From: CAJWOS01 sp964502005
Lineage (GTDB): Bacteria; Myxococcota_A; UBA796; UBA2385
Direction of reading: 5' to 3'
Assembly: GCA_964502005.1 (NCBI GenBank)
Contig: CAZCUX010000014.1
Span: forward strand, 62,001 to 126,000
Length of the DNA: 64,000 bases
The position numbers and the translations under genes are program-made. Positions within the stretch are counted from its first letter, which is position 1. Every line of letters starts with the position of its first letter. Shown one piece after another: positions 16,588-25,617 of the stretch. The notes under the pieces were generated by a model that searched no databases, was not told the DNA's origin, and saw only the letters and a program-made list of their open reading frames with translations.

Positions 16588-19179
16588 TCACCGCGTAACG
16601 AGGCTGCCTCCCAAGGTCACGAGCCCATCCTCCGCACCTTGGGTGGTCACGGTGACACCGGTCAAGCCAAAGCCCTGAATGTCGGGAATCGGAATCTCGG
16701 ACAAGGCATCGGTGAGCGTGGGCAACAACAACGGCACCACGAGTCCGAGCAATGCTTCGGTATCCGCGGCGCCCATCGTATTGGACTCCGGGACCACAAC
16801 ATCAAATTCGAGGTCCATGGCACCCAAGACCGGCACCAAGCTCGACCCATCGGCGCTGGCGTCGACATCCATCTCCACAAACGCATGGACGTAGACCTGA
16901 ATCACCTCATTTCCCGGCAGCGCGTCGCCGTTATAAAGGGTCAGCAGCAGGTCGCCCATTTGCAGTTCGAGCAGGGCGGCCGTGCCGTCGGGAACGATGA
17001 CCGGCGGAAGAAGCGCTTCGGTGGTAATGGTGAGGTCCGTGAGGCCCGGCAGAAGGAATGCCAGCGCGCTCGTGTCGACGCCCAGCGCATCGCCGGTCAG
17101 CTCCATATCGAGCAGCCCTCCGCCCCATGCCGCCGTGAGGAACTGATTGAGGAAGTCGATGTTGACGCCCAAATGGGCGTTTGGCGAAAACAGAATGCCG
17201 GGCATCGAGTAGTCGGCGTACAGGCTACCGGGAATCGCCGACGATTTGGTCCAGACGGCGGGCTCTACGTAGGTCTTGAGGGCCAAAACCACACCGCGCA
17301 AGTCAATCGAAATACGCTCCGGGATCGCGTCGATGCTGCACAGCACACCGTTGAGGTCGAAGTCGAAGCCGATTTCGAGGTCTTGCAGCGCGGACTCCAA
17401 CAGCGCCGGCGCTTGCGTGCGCGCGGTGCTCTCCACCGCATCTTCGATATAGCCCGCAATCAGGCCGGAAATGCTGGCATCGATGCCGAAGAAATCGAGC
17501 GCATCATACAACCACGAGTCCCAATCAAAGTAGAAGTTCGAAGTGGTGGTGGTGACGGTCGAAAGGCCGAGGCTGATGTTTCCGCTTGCATCGACACTCG
17601 GGCTTGTCCGCATATAGACTTCCACGGAGTCGGCCGTAATCGCGCCGGAGCCGTTGTAGTCAATCTCTGCGACGGTAGCGTTGGCAACCCAATCGAGGTC
17701 CAAGTCGTAGACCGTGAAGTAGAGGTCCAGACGGCCGGTGCCATAGGGGTCGATTTCAAAGTCAACGCTCCCAAAACTGGGATTGCGCACATACAATGTG
17801 AGAGCATACCAAGTGAAGCAACGCGTCCCAAACGGCCAGACTGTGACGCATGTGCGCTCGGAATCCGAAAAAACTGGCGACGGAATCAAAGCATCGAGGT
17901 CGACCGTTGCTACGAGTTCTTCGCCGATGGTCTCCAGAGTATCCAAGCCACCGGGGCCATCATTGAGGCGCACCAAAAAGCCGTCGGAGACAGGGTCTCC
18001 CCACGGCAAGAAGTCACCTGCGAGGACTGCGCGGGCATCGTTGCTTGTATTGCCATCTGCGTCCACGGCGATGGTTGACACAACATTGGTGCCAAACACA
18101 AGCTCGACATCTTGGGAAAACGAACCATCGGAGGCCACGGAGACGGGCGTGCCGTCGACTTCTAGCGAGGCCACACCCGTGTGGGGGTCGTAGACCGTGC
18201 CCGAAACCGTGGTCGACAGGCCTTCTTGCCAGGTGCCATGGTCGGGTGACAAGATGTCGATGACCGGGCCAGTGGAGTCAATCAGCAGAGGCCCCACCTC
18301 ATCGTAAAGACCCGTCCCATCAACATCTACGCGAACCGTATATGCGCCTTCGGAGTAAAACGTGATGTTGTTCCACGACAATCCAAAATCTTCGGGGAGG
18401 ACATCGGTGCCCATCACAGAGAGGGTCCAGGGCGCATCGACGGAATTTCCGTAGGCATCCCAGATGTCGACCGACGCAGACGTCGTGTCGTAAAGCTCGA
18501 GGTCGGTGTCGGACAAACTCAGCACGACCTCGGCGGCGGGCCCGGCCGTGACGACCAGCGGCTCTTCGTCCAACAGACCGTCCAGAACTGCCGATACGAC
18601 GTACCGCCCCGGCGTGGTGCCGGAAATCGTAGCGCCCGACAGAAGGAGGGGTGCATCGAAGACATCGGGCACCACGGCACTCGCGTCGGCCGTGTTCCCG
18701 AAGCTGTCCCACGCTTCTACGGTCCAACCGACGGAGCCACCCGCAGCAAAGGCTTCGTCGCTCAATACGAGGTCGAGGCTAGCGGGAGCGCCGACGCCGA
18801 CCTCCAAGGAGCTGGTGGCCGTGAGGTTCATGTCTGCGAAGGTCGCCGCCGCCGTCAACGAATGGCTGCCGGCGATGTGCGGCTCCACTTGGTCTGCGGC
18901 GATGGCCGTGAGCTCCTCGCGGTCGCTCGCCAAGGAGCCTTGCACCGGCTCGATGCGCCCGTCTTCAAAGACCAACGCCAATGACCACGAGACCGGCTCC
19001 CCCGCCACAACCGACGCCGGTTCGACCGTGAGCTGGAGCGTAGGGGGCGTGGGGACCTCCACCTCGGGTTCTACGGGAACCACGGTGGTGCCAATCTTTG
19101 AGCCGCCGCTTTGGCACGCGCTCCCGACGACCGCAAGCGGCAACAACCACGGAAGACAAACGCGAACGGACCGATTCAC
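16588..19179 (-). CDS. Large lipoprotein with Ig-like repeats and a BPI/TULIP-like C-terminal half
   Basis: The product has ~863 residues. I start at the GTG at 19179 because GGAGG sits five nt upstream and the product begins with a basic, hydrophobic lipoprotein signal ending VVGSAC. Residues ~40-430 look like four or five Ig-like/Big domains (ASLDLVLSDEAF..., AEVVLSLSDTDLELYD...). The final ~350 residues carry a long helix (SGLIAGYIEDAVESTAR) and end with IPIPDIQGFGLTGVTVTTQG, closely resembling the C-terminal barrel of bactericidal/permeability-increasing (TULIP) proteins, which hold a lipid in a groove. A lipid-binding role at the outer membrane is inferred. Divergent from a second protein of similar type. 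Confidence 0.75.
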   Translation of the reverse strand: MNRSVRVCLPWLLPLAVVGSACQSGGSKIGTTVVPVEPEVEVPTPPTLQLTVEPASVVAGEPVSWSLALVFEDGRIEPVQGSLASDREELTAIAADQVEPHIAGSHSLTAAATFADMNLTATSSLEVGVGAPASLDLVLSDEAFAAGGSVGWTVEAWDSFGNTADASAVVPDVFDAPLLLSGATISGTTPGRYVVSAVLDGLLDEEPLVVTAGPAAEVVLSLSDTDLELYDTTSASVDIWDAYGNSVDAPWTLSVMGTDVLPEDFGLSWNNITFYSEGAYTVRVDVDGTGLYDEVGPLLIDSTGPVIDILSPDHGTWQEGLSTTVSGTVYDPHTGVASLEVDGTPVSVASDGSFSQDVELVFGTNVVSTIAVDADGNTSNDARAVLAGDFLPWGDPVSDGFLVRLNDGPGGLDTLETIGEELVATVDLDALIPSPVFSDSERTCVTVWPFGTRCFTWYALTLYVRNPSFGSVDFEIDPYGTGRLDLYFTVYDLDLDWVANATVAEIDYNGSGAITADSVEVYMRTSPSVDASGNISLGLSTVTTTTSNFYFDWDSWLYDALDFFGIDASISGLIAGYIEDAVESTARTQAPALLESALQDLEIGFDFDLNGVLCSIDAIPERISIDLRGVVLALKTYVEPAVWTKSSAIPGSLYADYSMPGILFSPNAHLGVNIDFLNQFLTAAWGGGLLDMELTGDALGVDTSALAFLLPGLTDLTITTEALLPPVIVPDGTAALLELQMGDLLLTLYNGDALPGNEVIQVYVHAFVEMDVDASADGSSLVPVLGAMDLEFDVVVPESNTMGAADTEALLGLVVPLLLPTLTDALSEIPIPDIQGFGLTGVTVTTQGAEDGLVTLGGSLVTR

Positions 19180-19376
19180 TGGGGCCTCCACGGGGGCCAA
19201 AGACCCGCCGATCTGCCGGATAACAACCGCCACCCGACGATGGAGAATGTACCGAAGCCCACGGTCACTGGCGACCCAATTGCGCCAAATGAATCGCAGT
19301 CCCGTCCCCCCGCGACGGTCTTGCGACAGCAGACTATGATGCCAGCACCACGCGCCGAGTCTACGCGGAGACCTCG

Positions 19377-21185
19377 TTGCACACCCGCCCTTCTTTGTCC
19401 TTTGTCGCTATAGCCCTTTGGAGCCTGTGCCCAGGCATGGGATCCCTCGCCCACGCTGCGGCCGTTGGGGAGCCGATTCCGGAATCGATCGCCGTCCATA
19501 TCGGCAATCCAGGGTTTCGAACCTTGGGCGACGTCATCGCGACCGTAGTACCCGAACAGCTCGTTATCGCTGCGTCCTCGGGTGATTTGGCATGTGCAGA
19601 CTCGGACACCACGCCGCTCACTTGGTCCATCGACGCACTGGATGTGCTGCTCACGGTCGACGAAGTAGCCATTCGCACCGACGCCGGGAACATTCAGCTC
19701 GACGTCTACGCCACATTGTCGTCCACCCTCTCGCAACTTGCCGTGGCCGGCGATTGTTCTGTGCTCACAGATTTGGACGAAGTCTGCGGCCTAGAACTTC
19801 CCACCACCGCCCTCGCAATCGCAATGGACGTCGACATTCAGTCCACCGAGAGCGGGTTTGACGTCACGGTCGGCGAACCATCCTTGACCATCAGCCCACT
19901 CGGAAATCCGCTGTCAGACTGCACCTTCGCGAGCGCGGTCGGCACGATGCTGGGGCAAGACCCGCTGCTGCTCACAGACCTCGTCACGGGCTTGGTCGAG
20001 CCGCAGCTGGCGGGCTTGGGCCCGTCAATCGAAGGACCGCTCGAAGACACCCTGAACAGCCTGCAAATCGGCACGTCCCTCGACGTGTTGGGCACCGTAG
20101 TTTCGGTAGACCTCGCCCCGTCCGCGCTTTCCCTCGATGAAAACGGTCTCATGCTCGGGCTCGGCGCAACCATTACCCCCGCCACGGTGTCAGATTGCGT
20201 CGACAGCAGCGCCGGCTCCGACACCCGAAACGTCGGCTGGCCCGCCCTCGGCGACACCGCACCCGATAGTGCGCTCCCGTACGATGCTGGCCTGTTTCTG
20301 AGCGCAGACTTCGTCGACCACGCGCTCTACTCCGTGTGGGCATCCGGCGTGTTTTGTCTCAACGCCGGCGACCTCCTCGCGAGCTTCTTGCCCGCCGGTC
20401 TCACCACCGACTTTTTGGCGTCGGTTGTCGGCGACGAATTTGAGGCGCTCTTCCCCGAAGACGCACCCGCCACGCTGCTGATTCACGCGCCCACGCCCCC
20501 GCGCGGCGGATTCGCAGACGACGGCCCCCCGTTACACTTGCTTCTCGATGACCTCACCGTCGACCTTTACGCCGAGTTCGAGCACCGGCAGACCCGTATC
20601 TTTGAGGTACAAGGCGACGCAGACATCGGCTTGGACATCGCACTCGATGAGAGCACCCTGACGACGGCGCTTGTGCTCGACACACCCGCCGTGACCTTCC
20701 GAGAAAGCTACCACGAACTGATTGGCCCCGGCTTTAGTGGTGGCCTCGAAACGCTCATGGGAACGCTCCTCGGCTCGCTTATTCCCGCCGACCTTCTCCC
20801 CACCATCGCCCTTCCCGAGCTTCTCGGCGCAAAGGTGGGGTCGCTCCAGTGGCTCCCCAATGCGGACGAATCGTGGCAAGGCGGCTTTTTGACGCTCGAC
20901 ACCACAAACGTCGCTCCCGTCGTGCTGCCCGGCTGCTCCCTCGACGGCGTTGGTTGCGACGGAAGCGGAATTGCCTTCGAACTCGACCCCGCGACCTTGC
21001 TCGGATGCTCTACGGACCCCACGGCGGGCTGCGCCGACAGCACGTGCACGACCGGTGGCGCCTCGTTGGCCCAACCGTCGGTCGCATTGCGCGCCGTGCG
21101 CGGGCGCTTGTCCTTGCTCTTCGCCTTGCTGGTCGGGGCGGGAATACTGCGCCGTCCCCGCAATCGAGACACTGCGGGTCGTTAG
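19377..21185 (+). CDS. Secreted TULIP/BPI-like protein with C-terminal membrane anchor
   Basis: The product has 602 residues. The start is TTG at 19377, supported by GGAG at 19367-19370 and an immediate signal peptide ending SLAHA. The mature protein is rich in Leu/Asp/Thr, with alternating strands and long amphipathic segments (LVTGLVEPQLAGLGPSIEG; LETLMGTLLGSLIPADL) like the first helices of TULIP folds. It has several probable disulphide cysteines. The tail has a Cys-rich patch, then a hydrophobic helix and RRPRNR, a sorting-signal layout related to but not matching the strict MYXO-CTERM motif. It diverges from the other TULIP-like gene across 197 bp, suggesting paired lipid binding or transfer. 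Family call is by pattern only. Confidence 0.65.
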   Translation: MHTRPSLSFVAIALWSLCPGMGSLAHAAAVGEPIPESIAVHIGNPGFRTLGDVIATVVPEQLVIAASSGDLACADSDTTPLTWSIDALDVLLTVDEVAIRTDAGNIQLDVYATLSSTLSQLAVAGDCSVLTDLDEVCGLELPTTALAIAMDVDIQSTESGFDVTVGEPSLTISPLGNPLSDCTFASAVGTMLGQDPLLLTDLVTGLVEPQLAGLGPSIEGPLEDTLNSLQIGTSLDVLGTVVSVDLAPSALSLDENGLMLGLGATITPATVSDCVDSSAGSDTRNVGWPALGDTAPDSALPYDAGLFLSADFVDHALYSVWASGVFCLNAGDLLASFLPAGLTTDFLASVVGDEFEALFPEDAPATLLIHAPTPPRGGFADDGPPLHLLLDDLTVDLYAEFEHRQTRIFEVQGDADIGLDIALDESTLTTALVLDTPAVTFRESYHELIGPGFSGGLETLMGTLLGSLIPADLLPTIALPELLGAKVGSLQWLPNADESWQGGFLTLDTTNVAPVVLPGCSLDGVGCDGSGIAFELDPATLLGCSTDPTAGCADSTCTTGGASLAQPSVALRAVRGRLSLLFALLVGAGILRRPRNRDTAGR

Positions 21186-21250
21186 CGCCTCCGACCCAAG
21201 CATGTCCGAAGCGCCAAAAAGGATGTCCTGCGCGCTGGTGGCTGCGCGGT

Positions 21251-22309
21251 CTACGGCACGCTGCTCGCCGCCAACCGACGCGCCAAGGCCGCGGCAAGGT
21301 CCGGTGGAGACAAGCTAAACATCGACGCACCCAGGTCGCGCGCTGCTTGCGGCATTCCGTTCACCGCGCATGTCTCGGCCGATTGGGTGTAGGTTTCTGC
21401 GCCGGCGTTCTTCATCGCCAACAAGCCGTCTGCGCCATCGCGGCCCATTCCTGTGAGGACCACGCCCACGGCGCTCCGGCCATATTCACGGGCAACGGAC
21501 TCCATGAGCACATCGGCGGCGGGCACCATCTCTCCGTCTCGCGGAGTCTGGGTGGAGAGCACGCCCGCCTTGACGACCATATGGCGGTCACCCGGTGCGA
21601 GGTACACCTGCCCCGCTACGATGGGCATCGGTCGGTCCACAACCGAGACCGGATGTCCCGAGTTGGAAAGCCATCGCGCCAAGCCCACATCAAAGCCCGG
21701 CAAAATATGCTGCGCGATGACCACCGGACACGGGAGGGGCTTGGGCATTTGCTTGACCAGCTCAAACAGAACCGGTGGTCCACCTGTGGAGCTGCCGATG
21801 GCAATAATTTGCGGGTGCTCGTGGCCCACAGCCTGGGACGGACGTTCCCATCGCGGTTGCTCGGTGGTTTCGCTGATTCGTCCCATGTCAACCGTCTCCC
21901 CGGACTTTCGCCGCACGACGCGCGCTTTGGCCATCGTTCGCAGGGTACTCAGGAGCCTGCTCCGAAACTGGGACACCGTGAGAGAGGTTGGCTTGCGCAA
22001 AACCTCCACCGCGCCCACTTCAAAGCAACGCGCTGCGGCATAAGACGAGGGCCCATCGACGCTCGCGCTCAACACGACAATCGGACAGGCAGCTTCGCTC
22101 CGCATGATGAGGTCTATGGCGCTGTATCCATCCAACTGCGGCATCTCGAGGTCCATGACGATGAGGTCGGGACGCCGATGGCGCGCTTCGTCGACACCTT
22201 CTTGGCCGTCGCACGCCTCATAGACCATCGAAATGTCCGGCTCCGCTTGCAACATTCGACTGACGGCGCGCCGAAAGGTCCGCGAGTCGTCGACAAGGAG
22301 GACGTTCAC
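21251..22309 (-). CDS. cheB: CheB-type chemoreceptor methylesterase (WspF-like)
   Basis: The product has 352 residues. The N-terminal receiver has the acidic pair VDD (7-8) and the phospho-acceptor Asp in VMDLEMP (~53), with Lys in LRKPTSL. The C-terminal methylesterase has the catalytic triad motifs GSSTGGP (Ser), AQHILPGF (His) and GMGRDGADGL (Asp). CheB removes methyl groups from glutamates of chemoreceptors when phosphorylated by CheA, providing adaptation. The start overlaps the cheA stop by ATGA, so the two are co-translated. No receptor gene is in the window, so its substrate lies elsewhere. Confidence 0.96.
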   Translation of the reverse strand: MNVLLVDDSRTFRRAVSRMLQAEPDISMVYEACDGQEGVDEARHRRPDLIVMDLEMPQLDGYSAIDLIMRSEAACPIVVLSASVDGPSSYAAARCFEVGAVEVLRKPTSLTVSQFRSRLLSTLRTMAKARVVRRKSGETVDMGRISETTEQPRWERPSQAVGHEHPQIIAIGSSTGGPPVLFELVKQMPKPLPCPVVIAQHILPGFDVGLARWLSNSGHPVSVVDRPMPIVAGQVYLAPGDRHMVVKAGVLSTQTPRDGEMVPAADVLMESVAREYGRSAVGVVLTGMGRDGADGLLAMKNAGAETYTQSAETCAVNGMPQAARDLGASMFSLSPPDLAAALARRLAASSVP

Positions 22310-24645
22310 GGTGCACCTTGGGATGCCGGTGTTCCGAGCAACTCTCCCACCGCTGCCAAGAATGTCTCTTGGGAGAAGTCGCGCTTGACGAGGTAATGGT
22401 CGACTCCCGCTTCGGCAGCACGGCGCCGCGTTTCCGCATCATCGACCGTAGTGACCATCAAGATGGGCACGGTTGCGTTTCCTTCGGAGCGCGCCCGCGC
22501 AGTGAACTCTACACCATTGCAGTTGGGCATATTGTAGTCCGTAACGACCAAGTCGATTTCCGGGTGCTGGCGCAGGGCGTCGAGCCCCTTCAGGCCGTCT
22601 TCGGCGAGCACAACATCGTAGCCACCGGACTTGAGGACATCGCGCTCCAAAATCCGCATGGTGCTGGAGTCATCCACGATAAGAACGGTCAGGCGGCGCT
22701 CTTCGGCCTGCTCCGCCGCCACGGACTCCGCGGTACGCGCCGCCATTTTGCCTTGCCCAACGCGGTTGAACAAGTTGGGAACATCGAGCACGGGTAGAAT
22801 CTCGCTGTCTGCCCCCACCGCCGCACCCACAATGAGCGGGTGCTCCGCAAACGACTTGCACAACGGCTTGATGAGCATCTCGACCGCGCCGACGATTTCA
22901 TCGACTTCCAACACAATCCGCCGGGAGCCATGGCGCAGCACCACCGCACTGCGGCGCGGCACCTTTCCCGCTTCCGGGTCTGCAGGAACACCCAACACAG
23001 ACGCGAGGTCAACCAACGCAAGTGGGTCACCGTGAACACGCACGACTTCGCGCCCTTCGATGACCTTGCGCGCGTCTTTCGCCACCCGCATGACGCGGTG
23101 AATATTCAGGTATGGCAGGCCGAAGCGCTGGCTGCCAACCCGCACGACCATGCCTTGCGAAGTGGACGTAGTAATGGGCACTTCGAGGATGAAGGTGCAA
23201 CCTTTGCCCGGATGGTTTTCCATCGTAATCGAGCCGCCGATAGAACGAATCGTATCGGCCACCACGTCCATTCCAATGCCACGCCCCGAAATCTTGTCAA
23301 CCGCATCCTGGGTGGAGAAGCCCGGCATCAAAATGACTTCAAGGAGCCCATTGTCATCGAGAACCGTGCCAGGCTCGACCAAACCTTTGGCGACTGCCTT
23401 GGCCAAGATTTTGTTGGCGTCGAGACCACGCCCGTCGTCGCCAATATGGAGGAACACACGCTGGGCTTCCACCCGCGTTTCGAGGCGAACGACACCACGC
23501 TCGTCTTTTCCCGCGCGGATGCGCTCGTTGGGCATTTCAATACCGTGCCCCACGCTGTTTCGTACCAAGTGGACCAGCGGGTCGCGCAGCCGCATGAGCA
23601 CAGCCCGGTCGATTTCCGCACCGCGCGCTTCGGTTTCCAAGCGCGCCTTTTTGCCAAGCTCGCGGGAGGCCGCTCGAACGGTGCCCGCAAAGCCCTGCAA
23701 AAAGGGCTCCAGGGGCATGAGCTTGAGGGACCGAATCCCATCTTCGAGATTGACGAGAGCGCCCCTGGCCTCGCCGTCGATAGCGTGGGCGCGTCGGGCA
23801 AGCTGGTAGGAGCTCTTGTAGGCTTCTTTTATCTCGTTGCTGAATCCCTTGAGTAGCTCGCGAAGTTGCTTGCGTTGGGCCATAGGCACGCTGCGCGCCA
23901 TCTCTTCAATCTTGGTATTGAGCCCCCGCCAGGTGGTGACAAGGTCCGCGAGATTCTCGCGTGATTCGACCATATCGACCGTAAGCGCCTGACTCTGAAG
24001 CTGTGAAACCAACACGTCCCCAAAGTTGGATTGCAGCGCATCGATTCGCTCGGGTCGAATCCGCAACATATCGTCTTGGGTAGCCGGACGCGGCTTGGCC
24101 TTCGCTTCTGCGCTCTTCGGAGCAGCAGGGACAGGGGGGCTTGCGGACGCCGCGGGTGCAGGCCCCGCAGGCGGAGGCCCCATCGGCAACATCTCCAAGT
24201 TGCTGAGGTCAATCTCTTCATCGCCAAAGTCGACCATCGGGGGGTCAAAGATTGCAACCATGCCCCGCTCGGGCTCCGCAGATGCAGGCGCCCCCGCATC
24301 ATCGCCGTTCATCAAGCGCTCAACCAGCGTTTTGATGCCATCGACAGCGATTGCGAGCTCGTCGATGACCTCATCGGTGAAGGGAACACGCCCTTCGTGA
24401 ACGGCCTTGGCGCGGTCTTCGGTATTGTGCGTCAACTGCTCGATGTCGCGCGGAATCGGGCCGTCCCCCAAAAAGCCGGCCGAGCCTTTGACGGTGTGCA
24501 GCGCCCGCAAAACGCGCTTCCAAATTTCGCCGCGCTCCGGGCCGTCGGCCGTCAGCATCTCGTTGAGAGCGGACTCGCTCCCGCGAAGGAGCTCCATCGA
24601 CTCTTCGGCGAAGGCCTGGATGATTTCCCGATCGTCAGAGGACAT
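22306..24645 (-). CDS. cheA: Hybrid chemotaxis-type histidine kinase CheA with C-terminal receiver (WspE-like)
   Basis: The product has 779 residues. The start is the ATG at 24645, with GGAG five nt upstream. The Hpt domain has the phospho-His at ~50 (LRALHTVKGSAGFLG). No P2 domain is apparent, only a Pro/Ala linker. Dimerisation helices and the HATPase follow, with N box HLVRNSVGHGIEMP, GDDGRGLD and GRGIGMDVV. A CheW-like regulatory domain comes next, then a receiver domain (LIVDDSS...VVTDYNMP...Lys in LVKRDF). The CheA-REC fusion without P2 is the layout of WspE and other alternative-function pathways, in which the attached receiver can act as output or phosphate sink. Confidence 0.95.
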   Translation of the reverse strand: MSSDDREIIQAFAEESMELLRGSESALNEMLTADGPERGEIWKRVLRALHTVKGSAGFLGDGPIPRDIEQLTHNTEDRAKAVHEGRVPFTDEVIDELAIAVDGIKTLVERLMNGDDAGAPASAEPERGMVAIFDPPMVDFGDEEIDLSNLEMLPMGPPPAGPAPAASASPPVPAAPKSAEAKAKPRPATQDDMLRIRPERIDALQSNFGDVLVSQLQSQALTVDMVESRENLADLVTTWRGLNTKIEEMARSVPMAQRKQLRELLKGFSNEIKEAYKSSYQLARRAHAIDGEARGALVNLEDGIRSLKLMPLEPFLQGFAGTVRAASRELGKKARLETEARGAEIDRAVLMRLRDPLVHLVRNSVGHGIEMPNERIRAGKDERGVVRLETRVEAQRVFLHIGDDGRGLDANKILAKAVAKGLVEPGTVLDDNGLLEVILMPGFSTQDAVDKISGRGIGMDVVADTIRSIGGSITMENHPGKGCTFILEVPITTSTSQGMVVRVGSQRFGLPYLNIHRVMRVAKDARKVIEGREVVRVHGDPLALVDLASVLGVPADPEAGKVPRRSAVVLRHGSRRIVLEVDEIVGAVEMLIKPLCKSFAEHPLIVGAAVGADSEILPVLDVPNLFNRVGQGKMAARTAESVAAEQAEERRLTVLIVDDSSTMRILERDVLKSGGYDVVLAEDGLKGLDALRQHPEIDLVVTDYNMPNCNGVEFTARARSEGNATVPILMVTTVDDAETRRRAAEAGVDHYLVKRDFSQETFLAAVGELLGTPASQGAP

Positions 24646-24946
24646 ATCCACTCCACAAAACAAGACGGCCCGCCCGCAGTCGGGAGCCCGTGCCTCACCG
24701 CCCCTTCGGACGACGATGCACCCTACTTCACCCTACATTGTGGGAATCCGCGTTCGATCTTCCGCGCCAATCCCAGCACCGCGCGCGAAACAAAAAGCAC
24801 CGCCCATTACAAGCTGGCGAATGGCGCCAACTTGCCCGCGCTCACGTTCACTCTCGCAGGCATACGAAGCCTGCGACCAATATATCGCGCGTCTTCGATG
24901 GCACTTCGGGCCGCTGCGTGCTGTCTTCCCCGCGGCCTCGCATATG

Positions 24947-24964
24947 GTTCAATGAGTATTGAAC
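24947..24964. promoter_or_regulatory. Perfect palindrome GTTCAAT-N4-ATTGAAC upstream of cheA
   Basis: A 7-4-7 perfect palindrome (GTTCAAT gagt ATTGAAC) lies 302 bp before the cheA start, in the 435-bp gap between cheA and the second cheW. The rest of the gap contains no credible gene on either strand. It fits a dimeric repressor site. The same 7-mers in the opposite order occur at 30192-30207. Confidence 0.4.
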
Positions 24965-24996
24965 AAAATGAAGACAACGTCCCATGGCCCACAAAC

Positions 24997-25024
24997 GAAA
25001 AGCGAGCACCATTTCGATGCTCGC
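24997..25024 (-). terminator. Rho-independent terminator after the cheW-cheR-cheW unit
   Basis: On the minus strand GCGAGCA pairs with TGCTCGC (arms at 25018-25024 and 25002-25008) across a 9-nt loop and is followed by CTTTTCG. It lies 57 bp beyond the cheW stop. It implies that cheA-cheB are transcribed separately or by read-through. Confidence 0.6.
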
Positions 25025-25080
25025 CTCTTTGGTGGGTTGGACCGCAACCACGAGAACTGGGCGGCCCGCTACATTGGAAC

Positions 25081-25617
25081 CTACAAGCCCGCGAAGAAAC
25101 TTTGGTTTGTAAACAAGGACTCTGTCCGCAATAGCAAGGTATCGTCGCCGACAATACCTTGCAGACATGCGCCTCGGTCCCCCAAGGTGACGGGAGCTGG
25201 ACGCACCGTAGACATCGCCACCTCCCGAACGTCCAACACATCGCGGGCCATCAGGCCCATTCGTTGGCCGTCGTGCTCCACAATGATGACCCACCGGGGA
25301 GGTTTGTCCGAGGTTGTACCCATGAACGCGGCGAGGTCGTGCAAACTCAAAATCTCGCCACGGTAATAAAAGATTCCAGGGACCGTCTTTCTGGCACCCG
25401 GGATGCTGCAAAAGCCACGCAACACACGGACTTCCCGTAGGTCATTGATAGAAATGCCATAAGTGGAAGGACCGTGCTCGAAATACAGCAGCTTGACCAG
25501 TTCTTCGTCCGAATCCTGCTCTTCTACACGCGCATACCGCTGCGCGCGCTGAATCAAGATTCGCAGCCGGGATTCGTCGGCGCCGTCTTGTACGTCTGGC
25601 TCAGTTTCGGTTTGCAT
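25081..25617 (-). CDS. cheW: CheW-like coupling protein (WspD-like position)
   Basis: The product has 178 residues. A ~45-residue acidic N-terminal extension precedes a CheW domain with LLYFEHGPSTYGISINDLREV, VPGIFYYRGEILSLHDL (the conserved N-x-RG-type turn, here Y-Y-RG) and VILVEH-like strands followed by DVLDVREV. CheW joins receptors to CheA. The gene overlaps the 3' end of cheR by 17 bp. The terminator just downstream marks the end of this transcript. In the Wsp system the second CheW follows CheR, as here. Confidence 0.9.
   Translation of the reverse strand: MQTETEPDVQDGADESRLRILIQRAQRYARVEEQDSDEELVKLLYFEHGPSTYGISINDLREVRVLRGFCSIPGARKTVPGIFYYRGEILSLHDLAAFMGTTSDKPPRWVIIVEHDGQRMGLMARDVLDVREVAMSTVRPAPVTLGDRGACLQGIVGDDTLLLRTESLFTNQSFFAGL

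Noticed and set aside
16174..18078. A 634-codon plus-strand frame
   Set aside because: Antisense to the TULIP-like lipoprotein gene and the HExxH gene; composition is Arg/His/Gln-rich with no domain or ribosome binding site.
20849..22396. A 515-codon plus-strand frame
   Set aside because: Antisense to cheB and out of frame with the TULIP-like gene; no motif.
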